This document shows positions 6,910 to 14,908 of a stretch of 17,354 nucleotides of DNA, one piece after another. How positions within the stretch are numbered: position 1 is the first letter of the stretch; each line of letters starts with the position of its first letter. The notes beneath the pieces were generated by a model. It did no database searches. It had not been told where the DNA came from and saw only the letters and a program-made list of their open reading frames with translations. The stretch is from DAISJD01 sp036821645 (GTDB taxonomy: Bacteria; Pseudomonadota; Alphaproteobacteria; ATCC43930; CGMCC-115725), in the NCBI GenBank assembly GCA_036821645.1, contig DAISJD010000061.1:1-17354 (forward strand), given 5' to 3'. Both the position numbers and the translations under genes were made by a program.

Positions 6910-7959
6910 GTGAGCAGCCCCCGCCGCTATCTCCTGCGCATGGTGTTATTCATCCTCGTCATCGCGGGTCTGACCTACTGGCTCGGCGATGCGCTCGCTG
7001 GGGCATTTTTCGCCAACCTTGCCCTGAACAGTGTGATTGCCGGGGTCTTATTGGTCGGTATTCTCTATATTTTCCGCGAAGTCTGGACCCTTGGGCCGGA
7101 AGTTGCCTGGATCGACAATTTCCGTCAACACGATCGCGCCGCCCTGTCCGGTTCCCTGCCCCGGCTTCTGTCGCCGATGGCGAATATGTTGGGCGATAAA
7201 AGTCGTGGGCGCGTGACATTGTCCCCGGTCGCCATGCGCACCCTCTTGGACGGGATAGGCACACGCCTTGACGAACAGCGGGAAACTTCCCGCTATCTGA
7301 TTGGATTATTGGTATTTTTAGGTCTGCTCGGCACGTTTTACGGTCTCCTTGAAACGGTGCGGTCCGTGGGCGGGGTCATTAACGGCCTGACCGATGGCGG
7401 CGGCGACCCGACCAAGGCGCTTGGCGATTTGAAGGCAGGCCTTGCCGTCCCCTTGGCCGGCATGGCGACCGCTTTCAGTTCCTCTATGTTCGGTCTTGCA
7501 GGCTCGCTCATCCTCGGATTTCTCGATCTCCAGGCGGGGCAAGCCCAGAATCGATTCTTCAACGACCTTGAAGAATGGCTGTCAAGCCTGACCCGGATTG
7601 GGGCAACACCGGTCGCCGACGGCGAGATCGGCATGCCCGCCTATGTCCAGGCTTTACTCGAACAAACCGCCGATAGTCTCGATAGTCTCCAACGCACCTT
7701 GGCCCGCACCGAAGATGGCCGTCAGCAAAATCAGGCCGCCCTCCACCTGTTGACCCAAGAAATCGCCCGCATGAACGATTTGCGTCGTCCCGATGGCGAC
7801 GATCAGACGCGACAGCATCAACGGACCCTGGAACAGATTCTAACCCGCCTCGGCGAACAAGGGGTGCAGGGACGCGAGACGATGGTGCAGGAAATCCGCG
7901 CCGAAATCAGGCTGTTGGCCCGCACCATCGCGGCATTGGCCGAAGGGACGACGCCGTAA
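6910..7959 (+). CDS. MotA/TolQ/ExbB-family proton-channel-like membrane protein
   Basis: The predicted 349-residue inner-membrane protein has about four membrane segments (near 11-28, 36-56, 129-150 and 180-208). The last two carry GLLGTFYGLLETV and LAGMATAFSSSMFGLAGSLILG, typical of the MotA/TolQ/ExbB channel core. A helical, glutamine-rich C-terminal tail (about 243-349) is likely a coiled coil. The GTG at 6910 is preferred because AAGGA lies 9 bases upstream and the protein then starts SSPRRYLLRMVLF; an in-frame ATG at 6853 would add 19 hydrophilic residues. It is followed 2 bases later by a MotB/OmpA-like gene, so the two should form one ion-driven complex that pulls on or senses the cell wall. 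The process driven is not known. Confidence 0.85.
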   Translation: MSSPRRYLLRMVLFILVIAGLTYWLGDALAGAFFANLALNSVIAGVLLVGILYIFREVWTLGPEVAWIDNFRQHDRAALSGSLPRLLSPMANMLGDKSRGRVTLSPVAMRTLLDGIGTRLDEQRETSRYLIGLLVFLGLLGTFYGLLETVRSVGGVINGLTDGGGDPTKALGDLKAGLAVPLAGMATAFSSSMFGLAGSLILGFLDLQAGQAQNRFFNDLEEWLSSLTRIGATPVADGEIGMPAYVQALLEQTADSLDSLQRTLARTEDGRQQNQAALHLLTQEIARMNDLRRPDGDDQTRQHQRTLEQILTRLGEQGVQGRETMVQEIRAEIRLLARTIAALAEGTTP

Positions 7960-7961
7960 TC

Positions 7962-8945
7962 ATGGCCCGCTCGCGCCGCACGCGTCGGGGATCCAGCATC
8001 GATATTTGGCCGGGTTTCGTCGATGCCTTAACCCAACTCACCATGGTGATCGTGTTTTTGCTCCTCGTATTTACCGTGGGGCAATTTTATCTATCGGGGG
8101 CCGTGCACGATAAGGACGACGCCCTGAAACGGCTGACCGAACAATTGAACAGTCTGAGCGCGATGCTTGCCCTAGAACCGACGAGCGGCGATCTCGCGGC
8201 ACGCCTCACGGCCATTCGCGGGCGGATCGATGCCCTCACCAAGGCGCGTGCCGATGGCGAGGCTGAGGTTGCCCGTCTCAAAGACGGCAATGCCGACAAG
8301 GAAAAAACCCTGACCAGTCAGACCGAGATCATTGCACTGCTCAATCAGAATATCGCAGCCCTGAAGGAAGAATTGGCGAAACTGTCGGCAGCCCTCGATC
8401 TTTCGACCGAGACCGGCAAAAATCAACAGTCCGAGATTGCCGAACTCGGTGCAAAACTCAACCGCGCCCTGGCGGATCGGGTCGAAGAATTGGCCGGGTT
8501 CAGATCGGAATTTTTTGGACGCTTGCGCAGCATCCTCGGCGATCGCCCCGATATTCGCATCGTCGGCGATCGGTTCGTCTTCCAATCCGAAGTCCTGTTC
8601 GAACCGGGTTCCGCCGATCTCAGCGAGGCTGCCCGCCAACAACTCCAACCCCTGGTCGCGGCCTTGAAGGAAATCCAAGGCCGGATTCCCAATACGATCG
8701 CTTGGATTCTCGAAATCGACGGCCACACGGATCGCCGCCCGATCAACAGCCCCCAATTCAAATCCAACTGGGAACTCTCGACCGGGCGGGCCGTATCGGT
8801 TGTCAAATATCTGATCGATCAAGGCATTCCAGCCGACCATGTCGCGGCAGCCGGTTTCGGCGAATTCCAACCGATCGATCGCGGTATGGGCGAAGAGGCC
8901 CTGCGGCGCAATCGACGGATCGAATTGAAACTCACCCAACGTTAG
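7962..8945 (+). CDS. MotB-like protein with coiled coil and OmpA peptidoglycan-binding domain
   Basis: The 327-residue protein has a short basic cytosolic end, one membrane helix (about 20-43) with Asp21 in FVDALTQLTMVIVFLLL, a long coiled coil (about 50-180) and an OmpA/MotB domain (about 200-325). Asp21 is placed like the ion-carrying aspartate of MotB/TolR. In the OmpA domain, VLFEPGSADLSEAA, EIDGHTDRRP, NWELSTGRA and NRRIELKL are the expected wall-binding elements. It is the second gene of a two-gene operon with the MotA/TolQ-like channel. The layout resembles a stator or the ZorB component of Zorya, but no zorC, zorD or flagellar genes are adjacent. Its stop is 12 bases from the end of the convergent barrel gene. 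Confidence 0.9.
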   Translation: MARSRRTRRGSSIDIWPGFVDALTQLTMVIVFLLLVFTVGQFYLSGAVHDKDDALKRLTEQLNSLSAMLALEPTSGDLAARLTAIRGRIDALTKARADGEAEVARLKDGNADKEKTLTSQTEIIALLNQNIAALKEELAKLSAALDLSTETGKNQQSEIAELGAKLNRALADRVEELAGFRSEFFGRLRSILGDRPDIRIVGDRFVFQSEVLFEPGSADLSEAARQQLQPLVAALKEIQGRIPNTIAWILEIDGHTDRRPINSPQFKSNWELSTGRAVSVVKYLIDQGIPADHVAAAGFGEFQPIDRGMGEEALRRNRRIELKLTQR

Positions 8946-8957
8946 ACCCGAGCGCGT

Positions 8958-9875
8958 TTAATATTTGAAGATCGCATCGAAATATACCCGTTGCGACAGA
9001 ATATCTTCGCGGTTGGTCAAGGGCCGTTCATAAGCGACGCCGACTTGGATCGAGTCATTGATCCGATACCGCGCGCCGAACGCCGCCGTCACGACCGTAC
9101 CGCCCTGCGTACTGCCGAAATTCACGAGATCGACCCCTTCGAAATTGAGCGGCAGACGCTTGCCACTGTCGATCACGCTAAACCCGTTCACTTCGACCAG
9201 AGGAAAAAGATCCGGGGCAATTTCATAATCGACATGGGCCGCATAATGCACGATCGAACTGTTGAATTTCGTGTCGAGGGCAAGGTTGGTCCCGACGCTG
9301 CCTTGAATGCCGAGTTTGCCGAAGGTCCGCGCCGCCGTGGTGAAGAGATCGACGAACCCACCGCCGCCGCCGCCCTGCAACTTGATTCCGCTGGTTTGCA
9401 GACTGCCGATCGGCGGTTCATAGACGGCGGCGACCGAGACGATGGCATTATTAGGCTGATCGACGAACAGCGCATATTTCAGGCCGAGCGAGATATTGGC
9501 AAACCCGGTCGTATCCTTGATGGCCTTATTGAAATGGATCCCGGCCACCCCGTCTTTTGCCGCGATCAGACCCAAACGGTCCGTCAAGGCCAACCGCAAT
9601 TCGACCGCACCGAGATCGATTTCCCCCCCTTGCGACGGAAACCCTTTCGGAATGTCATTATGCAAGTAGAGCGCGCGCGCCTCGGTCGTAATGAAGGGGG
9701 TTTCATTGAAAAGCGGGTTCGAAACGGCGGGGACATACCGCTTAAATCCGCCCGCTTCGCCGAATGAACCTTTAAAATCAAACCCATCCGCCATCGCACT
9801 AGGCACCATCACGGCAGACGCCACCATCAGGGACGCCATTAGCCCAAGCCCATTCTTCTTGTTTATCTTGCTCAT
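8958..9875 (-). CDS. Outer-membrane beta-barrel protein, family not recognised
   Basis: The 305-residue protein begins with a signal peptide (KINKKNGLGLMASLMVASAV...SAMA, cleavage likely after Ala29). The mature part alternates hydrophobic and polar residues in repeated strands (such as VELRLALTDRLGLIA, ANISLGLKYALFV, TVVTAAFGARYRI and SIQVGVAYERPL) and ends in RVYFDAIFKY. A C-terminal aromatic strand of this kind suits BAM-dependent outer-membrane insertion. A run of six glycines (168-173), encoded by GGC repeats, sits in a probable loop. The ATG at 9875 is chosen because AGGAG lies 6 bases upstream; an ATG at 9893 would add six residues before the signal. A transport role is plausible but no substrate can be named. 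Confidence 0.8.
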   Translation of the reverse strand: MSKINKKNGLGLMASLMVASAVMVPSAMADGFDFKGSFGEAGGFKRYVPAVSNPLFNETPFITTEARALYLHNDIPKGFPSQGGEIDLGAVELRLALTDRLGLIAAKDGVAGIHFNKAIKDTTGFANISLGLKYALFVDQPNNAIVSVAAVYEPPIGSLQTSGIKLQGGGGGGFVDLFTTAARTFGKLGIQGSVGTNLALDTKFNSSIVHYAAHVDYEIAPDLFPLVEVNGFSVIDSGKRLPLNFEGVDLVNFGSTQGGTVVTAAFGARYRINDSIQVGVAYERPLTNREDILSQRVYFDAIFKY

Positions 9876-9888
9876 GACATTCTCCTGC

Positions 9889-9950
9889 ATCAAGTAAAAA
9901 AATCAGATTGCACGCAGAATAACTGGCACATTGACGATTATTTACTTGAT
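9889..9950 (-). promoter_or_regulatory. 5' leader hairpin before the beta-barrel gene
   Basis: A perfect 10-base inverted repeat, ATCAAGTAAA (9889-9898) and TTTACTTGAT (9941-9950), lies in the leader of the minus-strand barrel gene. In RNA the stem can be extended by A-U, A-U, U-A and C-G pairs after one mismatch and one bulge. The 3' arm ends a few bases before the AGGAG ribosome site. It could stabilise the mRNA, modulate translation, or be a split operator in DNA. Confidence 0.5.
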
Positions 9951-10014
9951 TTACTCTTGCTGTTTATTCATTGACTGACAAACGCGACCCTAACACCAGA
10001 CCATGGTGCGGACC

Positions 10015-10028
10015 TTGATCTGAATCAA
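10015..10028. promoter_or_regulatory. FNR/FixK-type binding box
   Basis: TTGATCTGAATCAA matches the palindromic TTGAT-N4-ATCAA consensus of FNR/FixK/Anr-type oxygen-responsive CRP-family regulators perfectly. It lies between the divergent barrel gene and aminopeptidase. If class II spacing (-41.5) applies on the plus strand, the -10 would fall near TTAAAT (10052-10057), a fair match; no equally good -10 was seen on the minus side. Which gene is controlled is unresolved. Confidence 0.6.
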
Positions 10029-10236
10029 TTTTTTCTTGATCCGAAAAAAAATTAAATCTAAATATTAGCTCTTATTTTATTGAATAAAAAAATTTATTTT
10101 ATAGCAATGATACGTTCTATATTTTATTTTAACTAATAATTTTAATAAAACGATGTAGCTCTAAAATTTAATACCATAGATGGGTATTTTATGAATTTTT
10201 TCCACTATCCATCTCTGAAAAGGCATGGTTTAAGTG
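10029..10236. other. AT-rich intergenic segment
   Basis: Between the FNR-type box and the aminopeptidase leader, most bases to about 10215 are A or T, in strong contrast to the GC-rich genes around. It holds several TATATT/TAATAAT-like words and a small inverted repeat, AATACC (10170-10175) / GGTATT (10183-10188). No convincing gene was seen. It probably holds promoter elements for the aminopeptidase and may be bent or bound by nucleoid proteins. Confidence 0.5.
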
Positions 10237-10280
10237 ATGAATGACACCCGGCCAGACGGCACGCTGACAAGGATAGAGTG

Positions 10281-12941
10281 ATGTCCCCATTGACCCGCCG
10301 CCCCCTTTTGGCCCTTTGTGCGCTCACGCTTTGTCTTGGGATCGGCCCCTTATCGCGCGTCGCGGCCCATGCGGAACCGGTTTTTTCTTTGGCGACAACA
10401 CCCGGTCGGCTGCCGAAAACCGTGCTGCCCCGTCATTACCTGATCGATTTGCAGCCTGACCTCAACACGAATGCCGTGGCCGGGCACGAAGTCGTCACCA
10501 TTGAGGTCCTGGAACCGACCGCCGTTATCACACTCCATGCCCTCGACATGAGCTTGAGTGCTGCATCCTTGCAAGGCTTGCCGGGACAAAATGCCGTCAT
10601 CAGCCTCGACCCCGCCCATGAAACGGCCAACCTCACCTTCCCCGCACCGATCAAGCCGGGCACCTATCGCCTTGCCATCGATTTCGTCGCCCGCCTCAAT
10701 GCTTTTGGCCGCGGCTTGTTTCGCGTTTCCTATACCGGTGACGGGGCTGCGCCCGACACCATGATCGCGAGCCAAAACGAACCCGCCGATGCCCGGCGCA
10801 TCTTCCCCTGTTGGGATGAACCGGCTTTCAAAGCGGCGTTTGAGCCAAGCATCACCGTGCCGGAAGATTTTTCCGCCTATTCCAATATGCCGGTACAGGC
10901 CGAGACCGCAACAGGACCCGGCTTGAAACGGGTGCATTTTGCAGCCACCCCCGCCATGTCGAGTTATCTCTTCATCATGGCCGCAGGGCACCTGGACCGG
11001 ATCAGCACAATCGCCGACGGGACGGAAATCGGCATCGTCACGACCCGGGGCAAAAGCGCACAAGGCCGCTATGCCCTTGAAACATCGGCCGAATTGATCG
11101 GCTATTACAACAGCTATTTCAGAACGCCCTATCCCCTGCCGAAACTCGACATGATTGCGGTTCCGGGCGGTTTTACCGGTGCCATGGAAAATTGGGGCGG
11201 GATCATCTATTTCGAAAGCCGCCTCCTCTATAATCCGGCGACGACGTCTGAGAATAACAAGCGCCGCATTTTCAATATCATCGCCCATGAGATGGCCCAT
11301 CAATGGTTCGGCGATCTGGTCACGATGGGCTGGTGGGACAATCTATGGCTGAATGAGGGATTTGCCTCCTGGATGCAGGCAAAGGCGGCCGAGGATCTGC
11401 ATCCGACATGGCAGAGTTGGCTTGAAACGGCCGATGCCAAACAGGATGTCATGCATAAGGATGCCCAGGCCAGTACCCATCCCATTCAGCAGGCCATTCC
11501 CGATGAAAGTGCGGCCATGTCGGCCTTCGACCGGATTACCTATGCCAAGGGTCAGGCGTTCATCCGCAGCCTAGAATCCTATCTCGGACCCACAGTCTTT
11601 CGCGATGGGTTGCGCCGTTATATGAAACGCCACGCCTATGGCAATACCACGACGGCAGATCTGTGGCTCGCCCTTCAGGAGGCATCGGGCAAGCCCGTAG
11701 CCGCCATCGCCTCGGGCTATACCGAACAACCGGGTTTTCCCCTCATCGAAGCCCGGTTTCGCTGCGACAAGGGCCAGCAAGTCTTATCCTTGCGTCAGGA
11801 TCGCTTCACCCTCAACGATGGGGCGGCAAAGCCCTTTGCTTGGCAGGTCCCCATCACGTTGGGTGCTCCCGGCGGCCCGCAATCGACCCAAATCCTCGTC
11901 ACCGACAAGGCGACCGAAACCACGATCGGTGATTGTCAATCCCCTATAAAACTCAATCTTGGGGATATTGGCTATTATCATGTCCAATATGACCCCACCA
12001 CCCAGGCGGCCTTGAGCCGCAGTATCGCCGCCATGCCCCTTGCCGATCGGGTCAACCTGTTGGGGGATAGTTGGGCACTGGTCGAATCGGGTCGGGTTGG
12101 ACCCGATACCTATCTTGCCTTGCTTGATGCCTTGCAAGGGGATGATTCGCTGGCGGTTTTACAACAGATCACGACGACGCTCGCGACCCTCGATCGACTT
12201 TGGCAAGGGCGCTCGGATCAGGCCATCGTGCGGACCTATGCCCGCCATCTTCTCCAACCCCACATGACGCGCCTCGGCTGGGACGTCACCCCAGACGAGG
12301 CCCCGGAACGGGCGATTGCGCGCGGCCTCCTCATCCGTCTTCTGGGCCAGTTAGGCGATCCTGCCACGCTCGAACGGGGCAAGGCCCGCTTTGCAGACTT
12401 TCTGAAAGACCCCACCCGTCTTCCGGCCGATCTCGTCGATCCGGTGGTTTATCTCGCCGGTCGCGGCGCGGACGCGGCGACCTATGCCACCTTGTTGAAC
12501 CGAGCGCGCAGCGCCGACAATACCGAAGCCCGCGAACGGTACTGGAATGCGCTCGCCGCCGCATCGGACGCCGGTTTAGCGCAAAAAACCCTGGCCATCG
12601 CCCTCAGCGATGAATTGCCGCCTTTGTTGCGCGGGCGATTGTTGAGCTGGGTTGCCAAGGATGGCGGCCATGTCGACCGCGTCTGGTCATTCCTCAAAAG
12701 CAATTTCAAAACCCTGGCCGAGGCACAGGCCCCCAGGTTCAAGGATACGTTTGCCTGTGAAATTGCCATCCTGTTCAGTGATCGGGCCCATAGCGAGGAT
12801 CTCGCCCGATTTATGGCCGATATCGAGACGAACGGCAGCAAGATCGAACGGGCGAAGACCATAGAATCGATCTTGGCCGACGATGCCTTCATCGCAAAAC
12901 AAGGGGCGGCCCTGATTGCCTGGGCAAAGGAGCATGGGTGA
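10281..12941 (+). CDS. Exported M1-family zinc aminopeptidase
   Basis: The 886-residue metallopeptidase removes N-terminal residues from peptides. The signature is complete: the exopeptidase motif GAMEN (300-304), and zinc site HEMAH with His336, Glu337, His340 and then Glu359 in WLNEGFASWMQ (HExxH-x18-E). An N-terminal beta domain precedes it, and ITYAKGQAFIRSLE carries the likely transition-state Tyr. A large helical C-terminal domain follows (ERAP1_C-like). RRPLLALCALTLCLGIGPLSRVAAHA is a likely Sec signal, so it should act in the periplasm, unlike cytosolic PepN. The ATG at 10281 has AGGA 7 bases upstream and directly follows an in-frame GTG. It has its own upstream region with an FNR-type box; the next gene is 242 bases downstream. 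Confidence 0.94.
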   Translation: MSPLTRRPLLALCALTLCLGIGPLSRVAAHAEPVFSLATTPGRLPKTVLPRHYLIDLQPDLNTNAVAGHEVVTIEVLEPTAVITLHALDMSLSAASLQGLPGQNAVISLDPAHETANLTFPAPIKPGTYRLAIDFVARLNAFGRGLFRVSYTGDGAAPDTMIASQNEPADARRIFPCWDEPAFKAAFEPSITVPEDFSAYSNMPVQAETATGPGLKRVHFAATPAMSSYLFIMAAGHLDRISTIADGTEIGIVTTRGKSAQGRYALETSAELIGYYNSYFRTPYPLPKLDMIAVPGGFTGAMENWGGIIYFESRLLYNPATTSENNKRRIFNIIAHEMAHQWFGDLVTMGWWDNLWLNEGFASWMQAKAAEDLHPTWQSWLETADAKQDVMHKDAQASTHPIQQAIPDESAAMSAFDRITYAKGQAFIRSLESYLGPTVFRDGLRRYMKRHAYGNTTTADLWLALQEASGKPVAAIASGYTEQPGFPLIEARFRCDKGQQVLSLRQDRFTLNDGAAKPFAWQVPITLGAPGGPQSTQILVTDKATETTIGDCQSPIKLNLGDIGYYHVQYDPTTQAALSRSIAAMPLADRVNLLGDSWALVESGRVGPDTYLALLDALQGDDSLAVLQQITTTLATLDRLWQGRSDQAIVRTYARHLLQPHMTRLGWDVTPDEAPERAIARGLLIRLLGQLGDPATLERGKARFADFLKDPTRLPADLVDPVVYLAGRGADAATYATLLNRARSADNTEARERYWNALAAASDAGLAQKTLAIALSDELPPLLRGRLLSWVAKDGGHVDRVWSFLKSNFKTLAEAQAPRFKDTFACEIAILFSDRAHSEDLARFMADIETNGSKIERAKTIESILADDAFIAKQGAALIAWAKEHG

Positions 12942-13183
12942 ATCACGAAATTATGAGTTGAACTCAATAGAGTAAACCTATATTAAAACAATAGGATCGG
13001 ATTGACACGCAGGTGCGTGTTCCCGTCTTCTCGGCCCTATCGGTCTCGGACATTGGACGATACGCAGGGACGGTCTCTGTTCCAGATGCACGGTTTCTCG
13101 TCGAACGGCTGCCCGCAGGTATTGTCTGGTCGCCGTTGGGATAAAGAAGGCCGGGCTTGATTTATTCGAGAAGGTTTGTTTGC
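12942..13183 (+). other. Intergenic region before the chemoreceptor, with two palindromes
   Basis: Two inverted repeats are visible: TGAGTT-G-AACTCA (12954-12966), 12 bases after the aminopeptidase stop, and ACACGC-AGGT-GCGTGT (13005-13020). The second could form a tight RNA hairpin but lacks a T run, so it is not a clear terminator. TTGACA (13002-13007) overlaps it, but no good -10 follows. No sigma-28 type promoter and no gene was recognised. Confidence 0.4.
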
Positions 13184-14908
13184 GTGACCGTTCTCTTGCC
13201 TCACCTCACTTTGTCGATCCGTTCCCGGCTCATCATCGGTTTCAGCCTGATCTTGCTGGTAATCGCAATCCTGGTCGGCGGCACGGTGACAGCCTTGCAC
13301 GGGATCGAGCGGCGCTCGAACGACATTGTCGATCAGCAAATTCCGGGTGCCTTGCAAACGATGGCCATGGCGATCCATTTCAACGGATCGCTGGCCGCGA
13401 CATACGCCTATCTCAAGGATCACAATCCGGCACAAAAACGCAGTCTCGACGGACGTTGGTCCCAGATCGTCGAAGCGGGCGAAAAGGTCGATCGGGTCGC
13501 CACCGGTTTCGGTCCCGAGCGTCTTGCCCAATGGAAGGGGTTGATGGCCCGCTTCGATGCGGTCTATCGGGCGGAATATGACCTCATCGCCCTTGCCGAT
13601 GCGCCAGCAACGCCGGATGAAAAACTGAAGGCGGGCTTGCACGAGGTCGAACGGCAGGTCGAAGCGATTCTGGACGGCTTGATTGGCCCACAGGATGCAA
13701 AGGGCGTGCGCAACGGCGGTCTCGTCGACGGCGAACGGGCGCGTTTGTCCGAAGAAGGGGACAATATCCGGCATGCGATCAATAGCCTGATCGACGGCCA
13801 ATATCTGGCCCTCTTCGCGGGTCTTGCTCTCTGCGCGGGGATTGCGACGATCACCGCCCGTTCCATCACCCGACCGAGCCGGGCTCTTACCGAAACTTTG
13901 GGCCATTTGGCGACAGGCGACTACCAGCAAGAAATCCCTGCCCTTGAGCGTTCCGATGAGATCGGTGCGATGGCGCGTGCCGTTCTGGTGTTGCGCGACG
14001 CAGGGCAAGAACGCAATCGACTGGTGAGCGATCAAGAGGCCGCCCGTGCGGCGGAACGCGCCCGCGAGCAGCGGGTTGCGGCCGAAATCGTCGGTTTCGA
14101 CGCGAAAGTCGGACCCGCCTTGGCCTATCTCGCCACTGCTGCGACGAACATGTTGCAGACCGCCGCCGACATGCGGCGCGCCGCCGAGGCCACATCAAGG
14201 CAAGCCGGTGCCGTAACCACAGCCGCAGCCGAGGCGACGGCCAATGTCGACCGGGTCGCCACCGCCGCCGACGAATTGGCGGGATCGATTGCAGAAATCG
14301 CCCAACAGGTCGCCCATTCGGTGGATATCGCCGATGGTGCCGTGCGCGAGGCCGAAGCAAGCCGCAATGCCGTATCTGGGCTTGCCGCAGCGGCCCGTGA
14401 AATTGGCGAAATCACCAAATTGATCAGCGAAATTGCCAGCCAGACCAATCTGTTAGCCCTGAACGCCACCATCGAGGCCGCCCGCGCCGGGGAAGCCGGC
14501 AAAGGGTTTGCCGTCGTCGCAGGCGAGGTAAAATCCCTGGCGAACCGGACCGGCCATGCCACCCAGGAAATCGATCGCCAGATCCAAGCCATTCAAGAGG
14601 CAACCGATGCTGCCGTCGCCAGCATCGAAGGGATCAGCCGCGTCATCGGTCAGTTGAACGATACCAGTATCGCCATCGCCTGCGCCGTCGAGCAGCAAGG
14701 GGCCGCCACAAACCGGATCGCCGCCAATGTTCGCCAAGCGGCAGAAGGTACGGTCACGGTTTCAACAGCGATCACCGGGGTCAGCGACGAGGCGGCCAAT
14801 ACCGATCGGGCGGCGGCCAGCGTGCGGGAAACGGCGGAAAGCCTGGAATCCCAAACCACACACCTGCGCCAGGATGTCAGTCTCTTTCTGAATGCCGTGC
14901 GCGGCTAA
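13184..14908 (+). CDS. Methyl-accepting chemotaxis protein
   Basis: The predicted 574-residue chemoreceptor senses a ligand in the periplasm and controls CheA through CheW. Its layout is membrane helix 1 (about 15-37), a helical periplasmic domain of about 170 residues, membrane helix 2 (about 207-225), HAMP (about 226-279), then a long cytosolic coiled coil. The highly conserved hairpin tip reads EIASQTNLLALNATIEAARA...GKGFAVVAGEVKSLA (about 416-452). The sensor domain looks four-helix-bundle-like; no ligand class can be assigned. The GTG at 13184 has GAGAAGG 9 bases upstream; an in-frame TTG at 13157 also has AGAAGG upstream and would add nine residues. No CheB/CheR-binding pentapeptide is present at the C terminus. 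No other chemotaxis genes lie nearby. Confidence 0.93.
   Translation: MTVLLPHLTLSIRSRLIIGFSLILLVIAILVGGTVTALHGIERRSNDIVDQQIPGALQTMAMAIHFNGSLAATYAYLKDHNPAQKRSLDGRWSQIVEAGEKVDRVATGFGPERLAQWKGLMARFDAVYRAEYDLIALADAPATPDEKLKAGLHEVERQVEAILDGLIGPQDAKGVRNGGLVDGERARLSEEGDNIRHAINSLIDGQYLALFAGLALCAGIATITARSITRPSRALTETLGHLATGDYQQEIPALERSDEIGAMARAVLVLRDAGQERNRLVSDQEAARAAERAREQRVAAEIVGFDAKVGPALAYLATAATNMLQTAADMRRAAEATSRQAGAVTTAAAEATANVDRVATAADELAGSIAEIAQQVAHSVDIADGAVREAEASRNAVSGLAAAAREIGEITKLISEIASQTNLLALNATIEAARAGEAGKGFAVVAGEVKSLANRTGHATQEIDRQIQAIQEATDAAVASIEGISRVIGQLNDTSIAIACAVEQQGAATNRIAANVRQAAEGTVTVSTAITGVSDEAANTDRAAASVRETAESLESQTTHLRQDVSLFLNAVRG

Noticed and set aside
8172..8939. Minus-strand open frame opposite the OmpA-domain gene
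   Set aside because: It is the shadow of a well-supported plus-strand gene with OmpA motifs; no ribosome site or family features.
6910..8945. Zorya anti-phage system (ZorA/ZorB)
   Set aside because: The architecture is similar, but zorC and zorD or zorE are absent and the neighbours are housekeeping genes, so the pair is described only as a stator-like unit.
10191..10244. Seventeen-residue ORF (MNFFHYPSLKRHGLSDE) in the AT-rich gap
   Set aside because: No ribosome site, AT-rich codons from the surrounding low-complexity DNA and no link to a neighbouring gene; probably chance.
13037..14035. Long minus-strand open frame opposite the chemoreceptor
   Set aside because: The plus strand encodes an unmistakable HAMP/MCP protein; the antisense product has no motif or signal.
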